Of a stretch of DNA of 43,310 nt, positions 1 to 9,896 are shown piece by piece. The stretch is from an uncultured Clostridia bacterium (GTDB lineage Bacteria > Bacillota > Clostridia > Oscillospirales > Acutalibacteraceae): the NCBI GenBank assembly GCA_946184925.1, contig CAMHHL010000009.1, positions 1-43,310 on the forward strand, read 5' to 3'. Under the pieces are notes generated by a model. That model searched no databases. It was not told the DNA's origin and saw only the letters and a list, made by a program, of their open reading frames with translations. The translations under genes were made by a program, and so were the position numbers. Each line of letters starts with the position of its first letter. Position 1 is the first letter of the stretch.

Positions 1-77
1 CGCGGCAGGAGCAGAAGGCTTTCTCGCGGCAGGAGCAGAAGGCTTTCTCGCGGCAGGAGCAGAAGGCTTTCTCGCGG
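1..77. repeat. 24-bp in-frame tandem repeat (about 3 copies) encoding AARKPSAP octapeptides at the C-terminus of the EAL protein
   Basis: cgcggcaggagcagaaggctttct is repeated head-to-tail three times from base 1, followed by a partial cgcggca. Confidence 0.95.
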
Positions 78-2037
78 CAATGCTTGCCGGCTTGCGCGGC
101 TCGGGCGGCTTGACAGCAGGTCGCGGAGATTTGGTCGTTGAGTGCGGAGCAAACCTTATCAGCTTATCCACGGACGGTTCGTTCGCCGGGTAAACCTTTG
201 AGAACACAAAGCCCTGCACAAAGTTACAGCCCGAGGACTTTGCCTCGGCGAGCTCTTCCTCGTTCTCGACGCCCTCGCAAAGCACGAGAGTGTTGAGGTA
301 ATGGGCAAGCTTGACTATACCTCTCAAAAGCGAATCGCCGCGCTGAGTGAGTGATTTCTCAACAATTCCGCGGTCAACCTTTATGATGTCAATCGGATAG
401 TCGCACAAATCTCTCACCGACGAATAGCCGTTGCCGAAATCGTCAAGCGCGATTCGCACGCCCGTTTCCTTGCAGGCAACGATGTTTTTGACCGCCTTCT
501 CGTTGTCTGAGGCGAGCATATCCTCGGTTATCTCTATTACAAATTTTTCGCGGTCAAACTTGTATTTGTTCAGAATCTCGCCGAAGCGCTGCGTGAAATC
601 ATCCTGAGAGAGCGTCGTTCGCGTAAGATTGCACGAAATCCAGAGGTTGGATTTAACGCCCTTGCTCCACTCCTCAAGCAGAGCGCAGCTGTTCTCGATC
701 ACCTTGTAATCAAGGCTGTCAATCATGTTTGCCGATTCGAGAAGCTCTATATAATCGCCGGGCAGGATTATGCCGTTTTCGGGATTATGCCAGCGCGAAA
801 GAACCTCGGCGCCGCAGGCGCAGTCGGTGTCCGTGTCGAAAATATACTGAACATAAAGCTTGAACTCGTCGTTGTTAATCGCGTCGGAAAGCTTCCTGCG
901 AAGGTTATGCTCATACTCCTCGCGCTTGAGGAGAGCCTCGTCGCTGAACGAATACGGAACAGAATTCTTCTCGGCGCAGCTGTTGCCGGAGGATGCCCTG
1001 AGCACAGCCTTTTCACAGGAAATGTTCGGGTTTTCAATGTGATAAATTCCGGCGTGGAAATGGATGTTGTATTTATCCATATTCTCGTTGTCGATGCTGT
1101 TGAGCTTGTTAATGAGCGTTTCGACAAACTGCGCGGCGCTCTCCTTGGAAGGCGCCTGGAACGCGAGCACAAACGCTCCGTCCGACAGTCTCGCGCAAAA
1201 ATCCCTGTCGCCGGCGGAAGAGGAAATCGTCTCAGCCGCAAACACCTGAACCTCGTCGGACACCGACGTGCCGGTAAAATCCGAGAGCTTAGTCGCGTCG
1301 ATAGTGATGTACGCAAGATAATAAAGCACATAGGTATCGGGCGAAATCTGGCGCGGGAACCAGTATTCAAAGTACAACTTGTTGCCGATTCCGGTGAGCG
1401 TGTCCTCGAGGCGGTCGCGGTCAGCCTTTTTCCTTTTCAGTCTTATTCTGATGATTACGACAATCAGAACCGCGACAACAGCCGCAAGACCGCCGATGAT
1501 GAAGAACAGATAATACGGGAAATCCGACGAACGGTTATCGTAGGAGGTTTCGACCGCCGACCTCAGCATTTCCGATGTATTTGCGGAGCTGAGAGCGGCT
1601 TTGACAGTGGAGCGGAGCTCGTCGGGAGCAATATCGGTGAAGCCGACATACACCTTCTTCTCACTGCCGTCGTGTACAAACGACAGGACAAAGGTTTCGT
1701 CAATCAGCTTTCCTGCGTCGTTCGCAAAATGAGCGGAAACAATCTCGACCTGCTTGTTCTTCGCGAGGCGCTCCTGCTCGTTTTTGTCGCCGGAGCTTAT
1801 ATAAGAAAAGTCAATTTTGCTCTGTTCGGAGAGCTTTTTGAACACTTCGGGGAGAATTCCGCGGTAGCTGTCGCTGTCCCTGTCATAATACTCCAGCGGA
1901 TACATATCCGGGTTGCCTGCTATGTAGACCGTGCTGCCGTTTGTCGGCTCCTTGGTTGTGACAACTCCGGCGCTCGCCTGAACGGGAAAAAGCAGTACCG
2001 CTATTACGATTAACAGTACCGACAGTTTTATTCTCAT
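1..2037 (-). CDS. Periplasmic SBP-like sensor - TM - degenerate GGDEF - EAL protein (c-di-GMP phosphodiesterase candidate), truncated at window edge
   Basis: Reverse-strand translation starting at 2037 (MRIKLSVLLIVIAVLLFPVQASAGVVTTKEPTNGSTVYIAGNPDMYPLEYYD...) stays open to base 1. It contains a TM segment (FPYYLFFIIGGLAAVVAVLIVVIIRI), a degenerate GGDEF site (LSDGAF) and EAL motifs (CGAEVLSRW, CNLTRTTLS, EITED, DDFGNGYSS, IKVDRG, CEGVEN). It is absent from the ORF track because no stop codon lies in the window. Confidence 0.88.
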   Translation of the reverse strand, partial: MRIKLSVLLIVIAVLLFPVQASAGVVTTKEPTNGSTVYIAGNPDMYPLEYYDRDSDSYRGILPEVFKKLSEQSKIDFSYISSGDKNEQERLAKNKQVEIVSAHFANDAGKLIDETFVLSFVHDGSEKKVYVGFTDIAPDELRSTVKAALSSANTSEMLRSAVETSYDNRSSDFPYYLFFIIGGLAAVVAVLIVVIIRIRLKRKKADRDRLEDTLTGIGNKLYFEYWFPRQISPDTYVLYYLAYITIDATKLSDFTGTSVSDEVQVFAAETISSSAGDRDFCARLSDGAFVLAFQAPSKESAAQFVETLINKLNSIDNENMDKYNIHFHAGIYHIENPNISCEKAVLRASSGNSCAEKNSVPYSFSDEALLKREEYEHNLRRKLSDAINNDEFKLYVQYIFDTDTDCACGAEVLSRWHNPENGIILPGDYIELLESANMIDSLDYKVIENSCALLEEWSKGVKSNLWISCNLTRTTLSQDDFTQRFGEILNKYKFDREKFVIEITEDMLASDNEKAVKNIVACKETGVRIALDDFGNGYSSVRDLCDYPIDIIKVDRGIVEKSLTQRGDSLLRGIVKLAHYLNTLVLCEGVENEEELAEAKSSGCNFVQGFVFSKVYPANEPSVDKLIRFAPHSTTKSPRPAVKPPEPRKPASIAARKPSAPAARKPSAPAARKPSAPAA

Positions 2038-2076
2038 ACAAGTACCATAGCCTTTCCGCCCGAATGCACGGGCTAA

Positions 2077-3510
2077 TTACTTTAGGTTGATTTTCTTTCT
2101 TTCGATTCTGCCCCAGTTGAGGCGCTTTTTCTTGTAGCCGATGAACGCCGTCGCTCTGACCCATGCCATGACGAATCTCAGGAGGGTTATCTCAAACAGG
2201 CAGAGAAGCACCGCCTTGAGGGTGTCGGCAGGTGAGATTTTGAGGTCGATTGTCTGGGTTCTGGCGAAGAACGCCGTCAGCGTCAGTATCGAGCCGAAAA
2301 CGGCGTAAATCCCGAAGAAGAGCAGCATGAACGGCACGTTTATCAAGTCCACCAGGAAAGCCAGAACCATGGTGAGAATACCGAATATCTCGATAAACGG
2401 CGAGAGGAGCTCATAAATCAGAAAATAAAAATACGAAACAAAGCTCACTGCGCCGAACTTGGGGTTTGCGAAGATTTTGCGGTGCTTGAGCATCGTCTGG
2501 AACAAACCGAGGTGCCAGCGCTTTCTCTGCTTGCACAAGTCGATCAGACGTTCGGGAGCCTGAGACCAGCAGACCGCGTCGGTCGCGTATTTGATTGAAT
2601 AGGGCTGTTCGTTTGTGACGCAGTACTCATGAAGCTTTACGACGAGCTCCATGTCCTCGCCCATTGTGGAATGGTCATAGCCGCCTGCGGCGATTACGGT
2701 GTCCTTCTTGAAAAGTCCGAACGCGCCCGAGATAATCATCGAGCCGTTGAATTTGTCAAAGAGGATACGCGACGCAAGGAACGAGCGGTCATACTCGAGC
2801 ACCTGCATACACGCCAGAACATTGCTCGGCAGCTTGTAGTTGATGACTCTGCCGCGGTCTATCTGCACGCTGTTTGCAGGGCGGACGGCTCCGCCGACGG
2901 CAACAACGTTGGCGTCCTCGATGACGGGCTTGACAATCTTGCTCAGCGAATCATACTGCAAAACCGAGTCGGCGTCCATGCATATAAAATACGGATAACG
3001 GCAGGCGTTAATTCCCATGTTGAGGGAGTCAGCCTTTCCGCCGTTTTTCTTTCTTATCAATGTGAGCGGAACCTTTCCGCTTACCGACTCATAGATGAAT
3101 TCCTCGGACTGACACATAATCTTGCGCTGAATCGGACGGCGTATGGGCTTCATATCAAACGCCCTGATAAGGCGCTGTGAGGTCGCGTCAGAGGAACCGT
3201 CGTCAACTACGACAATTTCGTAGAGAGTGTAATCGAGTGCGAGCAGCGACCGGACGTTTTCAACAATCGTAACTTCCTCGTTGAAGGCGGGTACGATTAT
3301 GCTTATCGGAACGAAATAGTCCCGGTTGATTGTATTTTTCAGCTTTTCCTGACGGCGTTTCTTGTAAAGCGACGAGGAACCCGTCACAACCGCAACGAAA
3401 AGGAAGGTCGAATAGCCGATGAGGTAGATTACAAAGAACGCCTCGACCCATTCGAGAAAGACCTTGACAAATTCAAAGGCGGCGTCGTTGAAGAGAATGT
3501 TTCTGAGCAT
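2077..3510 (-). CDS. Processive family 2 glycosyltransferase (poly-beta-glycan synthase-like)
   Basis: 477 aa; DDGSSDATS, MDADS and QRKRWHLG motifs; N- and C-terminal TM segments. Confidence 0.9.
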   Translation of the reverse strand: MLRNILFNDAAFEFVKVFLEWVEAFFVIYLIGYSTFLFVAVVTGSSSLYKKRRQEKLKNTINRDYFVPISIIVPAFNEEVTIVENVRSLLALDYTLYEIVVVDDGSSDATSQRLIRAFDMKPIRRPIQRKIMCQSEEFIYESVSGKVPLTLIRKKNGGKADSLNMGINACRYPYFICMDADSVLQYDSLSKIVKPVIEDANVVAVGGAVRPANSVQIDRGRVINYKLPSNVLACMQVLEYDRSFLASRILFDKFNGSMIISGAFGLFKKDTVIAAGGYDHSTMGEDMELVVKLHEYCVTNEQPYSIKYATDAVCWSQAPERLIDLCKQRKRWHLGLFQTMLKHRKIFANPKFGAVSFVSYFYFLIYELLSPFIEIFGILTMVLAFLVDLINVPFMLLFFGIYAVFGSILTLTAFFARTQTIDLKISPADTLKAVLLCLFEITLLRFVMAWVRATAFIGYKKKRLNWGRIERKKINLK

Positions 3511-4601
3511 CAGGTTTCCCCCTTTGCGAATAGTTTCTTGCGGTCGAGCCTGTAGCGCATCATCTCGCCGGCGTAGCGGTCATCGCCGTCGAAAACATCG
3601 AGCAAATCGGCGTATTCGAGTCCGAGACGCTCGAGGCTCTGCGACGCGTTGAATCTGACGTACCACACGCGGCTCCCGAGCTTGCTCTTGAGCACATCGA
3701 CAGTGCGCTCGCACGGATAATTAGCCAGAGCGAACGCTCCGATTGCCTCGTACTCCCAGTTTCCTTCGTCGTTTGCCGAAACAAATTTAACGAGCTGTTC
3801 GTAGGCGTCGTCGCAGTGGTATTTTCCGAAATATCTGATGGCGCTGAAGCGGATTTCCCTGTCGTATTCGTCCGACTTGAGCCGCTTCAGCATCTCGTTG
3901 TCGTAGTCGCCGCCGCAGAACCTGATGTAATCCATTAGCGCGGTCTGCATTTCGACGGAGAATTCGTCCATCTTCTCCCATATCAGGGAGTTAAGCTCGG
4001 ACTTGTCGCCGGTGAAACTCAGCAAGCCGTCAGTGATGAGCTTTTTGTTGTGATAGAATTCGTTGCCGTTGACAATCTCCAGCGCTCTGATTACATATTT
4101 GCTGTTGCCGATTGAATAAACGGCGTGCAGAGCGTTCTCGCGGCTGTAGAGGCTGGGGCTTTTTATCAGCTCATACAAGGAGTCGATGATAACGCCGGCG
4201 TTTTCGCTGTCAAACAGCCTGTATTTCTCGATAATATACGGGAAATACGCCGCCTGAATCTCATTTTTGTGACTGTAAAGCCGGGTAAGCTCCACAAACA
4301 CCGGAGTCATCTCACGGATATACGACTTGATTTCGTCGTGATATTCCGCGTCAAGCTCGCCGAGTGTAACGTCAAACGCCATGAGGTTGCGCGCACGGCG
4401 GAGCTTTTTTGCGAGATACTGAGCATGGCCGTCGTCAACAGTACCGCTCTTGATATGGCGCGTTATTCTGTTTTTAAATTCATTGCTGTAGAGCACAATC
4501 TGATTATCGTTGTGTCTGAACAGGAAGATACAGACGATGTTGAAGATAATCATCGCTACACAAACAGCAAGATAGCCGTAGATAAGTATCTCTACCTTCA
4601 T
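3510..4601 (-). CDS. HEAT-repeat protein with N-terminal TM anchor
   Basis: 363 aa; N-terminal TM, then alpha-helical repeats (e.g. EYEAIGAFALANYPCERTVDVLKSKLGSRVWYVRFNASQSLERLG). Coordinates overlap the ends of both neighbours, which suggests translational coupling. Confidence 0.75.
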   Translation of the reverse strand: MKVEILIYGYLAVCVAMIIFNIVCIFLFRHNDNQIVLYSNEFKNRITRHIKSGTVDDGHAQYLAKKLRRARNLMAFDVTLGELDAEYHDEIKSYIREMTPVFVELTRLYSHKNEIQAAYFPYIIEKYRLFDSENAGVIIDSLYELIKSPSLYSRENALHAVYSIGNSKYVIRALEIVNGNEFYHNKKLITDGLLSFTGDKSELNSLIWEKMDEFSVEMQTALMDYIRFCGGDYDNEMLKRLKSDEYDREIRFSAIRYFGKYHCDDAYEQLVKFVSANDEGNWEYEAIGAFALANYPCERTVDVLKSKLGSRVWYVRFNASQSLERLGLEYADLLDVFDGDDRYAGEMMRYRLDRKKLFAKGET

Positions 4602-6778
4602 TATTTATCTCTCCAGAGTTTTTGAAGCCTGTAATATGAGCTTTTGAGACGTTCGTGATAGGTCACGGTGTTTTCCCAGCCCTTGAGCTCAAAGGGGCTG
4701 AGACTGATTCGCCTGCCGCTTTTTCCGTCGGAAATTCCGGCGAGGAGCTTATCGGCAGTGATATATTCGATTCCGTAGTTGTTGTCATAGTAATCGTCGT
4801 GGATTGTCATTCGCGAAGGGTCGGAAAAATTGAGAAGCTGCCACGGAAGCTTGATCTCGATGTAATCGCCGTTTGAGTTGAAATCCGCGAGCGAGTTGAA
4901 ATCGGGGCTCTCGGGGTTTGCGTTGCCGTAGAGGAGCTTGCCGGTTTCAAAAACCTCGGCAGGAGCCTCAAGGTTGTTATACAGCAGCGGCGTCGCGGTC
5001 TGGAGAATCATATCTATATTTACAAACTTCGGGGAATCCTTGTCGGGAACATTCCCCTTGAGATATGTATCATACTGATAGACGTTCTCGCAGTAGTTTG
5101 AGCGGAGAGCCTCGTATCTCTCCTGAACCATCAGCCTGCTGTTATCCCTTCCGTCGATGACAAGCAGGAAGTCCGCCGCCTTGTCAAACAAAAGGTCAAA
5201 ATTCTCGCAGTAGCTGGAGCCTGTTTTCGGCGTGAGGTCGATTGGGATATACAGCTTTTCGCTGTCGAAGCTCAGCCCCTTTTTGTTGACGAGGAAATAA
5301 ACGAATTTTTCGTCATATTTCATCGAGAGCGACATGTTCTTTTCGCGGCAGAACACGTCCTTTTCGCTCCACTCGGACACATCGCCGTCAACATAGCAGA
5401 CGGATTTCTTCTCGCCCGGGTCGAAGGAGAGCAGACCGAAATACTGCTCGTTGGTCTGGTAGTCCGACCAGTAGGGCGTGCGCTTGAGGTTGACGGCGTA
5501 CATGGTGTTCCATGTTCGCTTGAACCATTCGTCCTGCCATGAGAACACGCAGCAGCCCGAGCAGCCTGCCGCCTTGATGTCGTTGTAGCAATCGACAAGC
5601 GCCTGTCCCTGCTCCTTCTCGGACATATTACCCTGATTTCTTCCGGTGTTCATATCCTTCTGAGCCATTCCGCGCCCGGTCGAAACTCCGAACTCCGAAA
5701 TAACAACCGGCATTGTGTGGTGCTTTGTGAGCATTGAGAGGTAGGCTCTGTATGTGTTCAGCTCTCCGTCCTCATTATAGAATGAGCCGACGTCTGCAAT
5801 CCCAAGCTCGCTCCAGTTCTTTACAAACGAAAGATAGTCGGGATAGTACGGATACACATGATACGAAGCAAACTGTCCCGAGAGGAAATCCTCGGTGCAT
5901 TTGATGTGTTCGACATCCACCTCGGCGCATTTCATAAAGAATCGCTCGACGTCCTCGGGATACTCAAACGGGTCGGTTGTCGGCCAGTTCGAGAACGCGA
6001 CGAGGCGCTGCTGCTTGTAGCGGTTCGATTCATACTCGATAACCTTGTCGCCCACCCTCGCGAGCATAACCTCAAACGGAGAGGCGTCCGCCGTGGTGTA
6101 CATATATTTTCCTTTGAAGGACGTGTAGCCGTCCTTATCCTTTAATTTTTCGTCGGTATAAACGACGGTGACATCCTCCCACTCAACGCCGAGGATATAG
6201 CCGATTACCCACTTTGAGATGTCTTTTCTGTAGCGTCCGGAGCCTGCCGACGCCATTCTGCCGAGAGAGATGTCGCGGTTGCCGTGGATTACGTCAATCG
6301 CGGTGCGGCTGTCGTCGAGCAGCTTGTGATAGAACTCGTCGTCATATGAATCGCGGTGGGAGTTCTGGACATAGTCGTTAACCCACACTCCGTGGATGAT
6401 CCACAAGGGGTTGGGATTGTTCTCGTTATATTCATAGAAAGCGTTGTAGAACACGTCCTGCTGAACGGTGTAGACGCGGATGGTGTTGGCGCCCATCTCC
6501 TGGATATACTTGAACCAACGCTTGTAGGTTTCCTTGTCGATGTCAAAATCGGTTGACCACTCGCCCGGCTCGCCCGAGCCGAGGTTGACGCCCTTAATCT
6601 CGAACGGCTCGTAATCCTTGCCGTTGTTCATGAGAATTTGGTCGCCCTCGGTGCGCATGAACGTTGTGACCTGATCTCCGGGAGAAAGGTCGATATACCA
6701 GCCGAGCTGGAAATACGCCGCGTCAACGCAGAAGTATAAAACCACGATTATTGACACAATGATGATGAATTTTTTCAT
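4601..6778 (-). CDS. Membrane-anchored glycoside-hydrolase-like protein (TIM-barrel, GH2/GH5-like)
   Basis: 725 aa; N-terminal TM; FEIKGVNLGSGEPGEW, MGANTIRVYTVQ, VVISEFGVSTGRG and CCVFSWQDEWFKRTWN resemble clan GH-A barrels; C-terminal carbohydrate-binding-like region. Confidence 0.65.
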   Translation of the reverse strand: MKKFIIIVSIIVVLYFCVDAAYFQLGWYIDLSPGDQVTTFMRTEGDQILMNNGKDYEPFEIKGVNLGSGEPGEWSTDFDIDKETYKRWFKYIQEMGANTIRVYTVQQDVFYNAFYEYNENNPNPLWIIHGVWVNDYVQNSHRDSYDDEFYHKLLDDSRTAIDVIHGNRDISLGRMASAGSGRYRKDISKWVIGYILGVEWEDVTVVYTDEKLKDKDGYTSFKGKYMYTTADASPFEVMLARVGDKVIEYESNRYKQQRLVAFSNWPTTDPFEYPEDVERFFMKCAEVDVEHIKCTEDFLSGQFASYHVYPYYPDYLSFVKNWSELGIADVGSFYNEDGELNTYRAYLSMLTKHHTMPVVISEFGVSTGRGMAQKDMNTGRNQGNMSEKEQGQALVDCYNDIKAAGCSGCCVFSWQDEWFKRTWNTMYAVNLKRTPYWSDYQTNEQYFGLLSFDPGEKKSVCYVDGDVSEWSEKDVFCREKNMSLSMKYDEKFVYFLVNKKGLSFDSEKLYIPIDLTPKTGSSYCENFDLLFDKAADFLLVIDGRDNSRLMVQERYEALRSNYCENVYQYDTYLKGNVPDKDSPKFVNIDMILQTATPLLYNNLEAPAEVFETGKLLYGNANPESPDFNSLADFNSNGDYIEIKLPWQLLNFSDPSRMTIHDDYYDNNYGIEYITADKLLAGISDGKSGRRISLSPFELKGWENTVTYHERLKSSYYRLQKLWRDK

Positions 6779-6793
6779 AAATTCTCCGTAAAA

Positions 6794-8272
6794 TCAATTT
6801 GCGTTTTCGATGAATTTCTTAACCTTGGATTCCGCGCTGTACTGTCTGATGGTTTCTATGTTTTCATCAAGTTTTTCTGAACGCGCGGAGAGAAAATTCT
6901 TCAAATCCTCAATCGCCTCGTCGTAGCTGCGAGGGTTTCTGTCTTTTGGGGTGAGGAGATCATGTTTCTCGTCAAAGGTATAGCCCCACTTCTCGAAGTT
7001 GCGGTCGATTGCGTCGCCGAGGTAGTCCCTGACGCCGTCGATATAGTCAAAGAGATATTCCTCGGAAAAATACGTTTTCCTGAGCTCCTTGTATCTGCTG
7101 ACTATTTTGTCGGTGAAATCCCTGTCCTTGATGAGCATGAAGTACCACAGGCAGTTCTGGAACTCAAAGCCCTCATCGTTAATATGCGATTCCTGATAGT
7201 TATCGCAGGAGGAGTTGAAATCCCAGATACACATGCGGTATTTTTTGTCGATATCCTTATAGATGTAGGTCGAGAGCCAGCCTGCGTCATAGTTGCAGGT
7301 GAACTCGTTTATAAGGAAATAATCAACGAACGATTCGACGTCAATCAAGTCCTTGTAGCCGTAGAGCTTGTTGTCAAAATCATAGGAATAAATCGCCTTT
7401 TCAAAATCGGAAAAGTCCTGTGTGATTGAACGGTTGAGCTCCGGGGTGAGGTTCTGCCTGCCCGGATACATAATCTCGAGCTCGTTTACGGTTCTGAGCG
7501 CGTAATGGGTGAAGGAATCCGCCTTCTTCCATGCTTCCTCATGTCCGCGGTCGAGACAGAGCAGATAGCCGGAGTAGGTGTTGTCCTTCTTGTCAACCGA
7601 AAGGTTGAGGCGCGCGCCGTTTTCGCCCGCGGTTATGCTCTCGGTCATAACATAAAGCCCTTGGTACTCTCCGTTGATAAATGCCTCGCAGAACCTGACG
7701 TTCGGCGCGTAATCCATAATTTCGCCGGCGATGTTATACCACATATAGTTGCGCATGAGGGTTTTGTCGAGGAAGGGACCGTGAAGAACCCAGTCCTGAT
7801 GTGCGCTCATACCCATGACCGGCTGAGGATTGTTCATGCCGTTTTCATCGACGAGCTTGAGCGCGTAGCCCTTTTTGTCGAAATAACGCGAGGAGTTTCC
7901 GCGAATGTGGATTGTAGCCTTGCTCTCAATCGCCGGGGCGTCGTCGATGTGGTTGCGCGTTTCGGCGTTGTCGATGATTTTTATATCAGCCGTAATGCGG
8001 TCGCTGCCGTCGGCGGCGGTTGTATAACCGGCGAACTTATGGTTCAAGTCGTTCAGCGGTTCTCCGGGAATTTCGGCTCCGCCGGTGTTTATCTCAATTA
8101 CGGGAAGATGCGTACAGAATTTTTTGCTGTCGTGATTTGTGCAGACGGGCTTTTCAGCCGCGTCAAGATGCTGATGCACGCGGTTCTTTTCGGGGTGCGC
8201 CATTACCGTCGCCGCCAGAGCGCTCAGAACAAGGAGCACACACGCCGCCGCGCCGAGGATTCTGTATTTCAT
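6794..8272 (-). CDS. CotH-family (kinase-like) secreted protein
   Basis: 492 aa; signal peptide; IHIRGNSSRYFDKKGYALKL, HGPFLDKTLMRNYMWYNIA, EAFINGEYQGLYVMTE and CIWDFNSSCDNY are typical of CotH proteins. Confidence 0.88.
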   Translation of the reverse strand: MKYRILGAAACVLLVLSALAATVMAHPEKNRVHQHLDAAEKPVCTNHDSKKFCTHLPVIEINTGGAEIPGEPLNDLNHKFAGYTTAADGSDRITADIKIIDNAETRNHIDDAPAIESKATIHIRGNSSRYFDKKGYALKLVDENGMNNPQPVMGMSAHQDWVLHGPFLDKTLMRNYMWYNIAGEIMDYAPNVRFCEAFINGEYQGLYVMTESITAGENGARLNLSVDKKDNTYSGYLLCLDRGHEEAWKKADSFTHYALRTVNELEIMYPGRQNLTPELNRSITQDFSDFEKAIYSYDFDNKLYGYKDLIDVESFVDYFLINEFTCNYDAGWLSTYIYKDIDKKYRMCIWDFNSSCDNYQESHINDEGFEFQNCLWYFMLIKDRDFTDKIVSRYKELRKTYFSEEYLFDYIDGVRDYLGDAIDRNFEKWGYTFDEKHDLLTPKDRNPRSYDEAIEDLKNFLSARSEKLDENIETIRQYSAESKVKKFIENAN

Positions 8273-8287
8273 CTTCTCACCTTCTTT

Positions 8288-9895
8288 TTAACCTATATAT
8301 TTTGCTATCGGAGTGCCCGTCATTCGGGTAATCCTTCTTAAAACCGACGATTTCAGGTTGAGACCTGCGTCGCGGACAAAATAGTTGACCTCGCTCATGC
8401 GAACGTCCTCTCTGTCGCCTGCGAGCAGCAGCTTGTAGCCGCTTTTCAGCCATGCTCGGTCGGCTGTTTCACACCGTATGGAGTACGGATAAGCCATTGC
8501 GCACGGCGTGTACCCGAGGTGTGTGTTGATATTTCTCGATATTTCCAGCCAGTCCTTCTGAGCCATCGGCAGAAACTCCGCGACAGTCTCGTTCTCGGCG
8601 CAGTTCGCGCCGTGTCTGCCGTCGTGATTAAACACATGCAAAAACTGGGTGTGGCTCTCCATATCAATTGCGCCGGAATCGTACATTTCCTTAATCTCGT
8701 CCCATGTGCAGTAGGGAGCCGGGTTCTCCTCCATATATCCGGGAGTTACCGTGGCGAGGTCAATCTCGGTGCCGATTACCGAGAGCACAGCCTTCATTCC
8801 GTATTTTTTCAGAATCGGGAAGGCGCGCTTATACACGCCGTATTTTCCGTCGTCAATCGAGAGGATAATTGGCTTTGACGGCATTGTGCCCTTGCCCTCC
8901 AGATAATCGGAAAGCTGACGACAGGTTATGGTTGTGTAGCCGTTTGATTTGAGCCATTTCAAGTCGCTTTCGAACTCGCTCTGATAAATCGCGTATTCAT
9001 CAAAGGCGATTCCGCTCTTGAGGTCGGATTTCGTGACGAACTCATGGTACATCATGACAGGCACGCCGAACACGGACTTTGCGTTTTTGCCGGTCTGCTC
9101 CGCCGAGCCCGTAAGGCTCGATGACTTTCCCTTTACGGCTCTCGCCTTGTAGAAATATGTGCTGTCCCGAGTAACCTTTGTATCGTAGAAATACGGTTCG
9201 TCGGTTCTTCCGGCGAGGGTGTATTCTCCGCTCTGAGAAGCCGAACGGTAGACCTCATAGGAGCTCTTCACATCTGACGAAAGCTCCAAAACCGCGGTTG
9301 TTTCGTCAAGCTGAGTAACCGCCGTTATCTGCGGCTGTCGCAGAGCGTTGAGCGTGTCGGAGCTTTTTTTGGTGCTCTTGTCGGTGACATAAAACCCGGT
9401 GATGCCGGAATCAGCCTTCACGAGCTTTTCAAAGCCCTTGACTTCGCCGAGCATGCGGCTGCCGCCGCTTGTCTTGCCGTAGATTTCAAAGGAAGAATTT
9501 TTCTTTCCCGTCCATCTGAGCATGAACTCGCCCTGCTTTTTCTGCACAACAGCCTGCATAACCGGCGCCTCGGAGACAGCCACGGTGTCGCTTGTCACCG
9601 CCTCTGAGGTTCCGCCCTCGCCGATCAGCTCGAGCTTGTAGGTGTATTTGCGGTCGGGGTTGAGGTATTTGTCGGTGTATGAGGTTTCTTCGCAGTCACA
9701 AATGAACTTGAAGTCCTTCTCGTCCGAATACTTGCGGTAGAGCCTGTATGTATGAGCTTCGCTGCTTTTGTCCCAGCTCAGCTCCGCGTTCCTGCCGCTG
9801 ACGCTCACGCGGAGCGCGGCAGGCTTTTCAGGCGGCGCCGAGCACGCCGTGAGCAATAAAGCGCACAACACAAGCGCGCATAAAAGCCTTCGCAT
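8288..9895 (-). CDS. Lipoprotein with FN3-like repeats and C-terminal polysaccharide deacetylase (NodB-like) domain
   Basis: 535 aa; lipobox LLTACS; FN3-like beta repeats; PVMMYHEF, IILSIDDG, DMESHTQFLHVF, AYPYS. Confidence 0.85.
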   Translation of the reverse strand: MRRLLCALVLCALLLTACSAPPEKPAALRVSVSGRNAELSWDKSSEAHTYRLYRKYSDEKDFKFICDCEETSYTDKYLNPDRKYTYKLELIGEGGTSEAVTSDTVAVSEAPVMQAVVQKKQGEFMLRWTGKKNSSFEIYGKTSGGSRMLGEVKGFEKLVKADSGITGFYVTDKSTKKSSDTLNALRQPQITAVTQLDETTAVLELSSDVKSSYEVYRSASQSGEYTLAGRTDEPYFYDTKVTRDSTYFYKARAVKGKSSSLTGSAEQTGKNAKSVFGVPVMMYHEFVTKSDLKSGIAFDEYAIYQSEFESDLKWLKSNGYTTITCRQLSDYLEGKGTMPSKPIILSIDDGKYGVYKRAFPILKKYGMKAVLSVIGTEIDLATVTPGYMEENPAPYCTWDEIKEMYDSGAIDMESHTQFLHVFNHDGRHGANCAENETVAEFLPMAQKDWLEISRNINTHLGYTPCAMAYPYSIRCETADRAWLKSGYKLLLAGDREDVRMSEVNYFVRDAGLNLKSSVLRRITRMTGTPIAKYIG

Positions 9896-9896
9896 A

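Noticed and set aside
1-77. Possible CRISPR-like repeat array
   Set aside because: The 24-bp units are directly adjacent with no spacers and are in frame inside a coding sequence, so this is a coding minisatellite.
787-2013. 408-aa plus-strand ORF in the track
   Set aside because: It is antisense to the clear SBP-GGDEF-EAL coding frame. Its translation has no recognisable motif, and it is a shadow ORF created by biased third codon positions.
7505-8341. 278-aa plus-strand ORF and many similar antisense ORFs (e.g. 10474-11298, 11674-12357, 20923-21654, 24161-24763, 27403-28548, 29354-30175, 36422-36859, 41236-42039)
   Set aside because: All lie opposite well-supported genes, show no domain motifs and lack convincing SD sequences; shadow ORFs.
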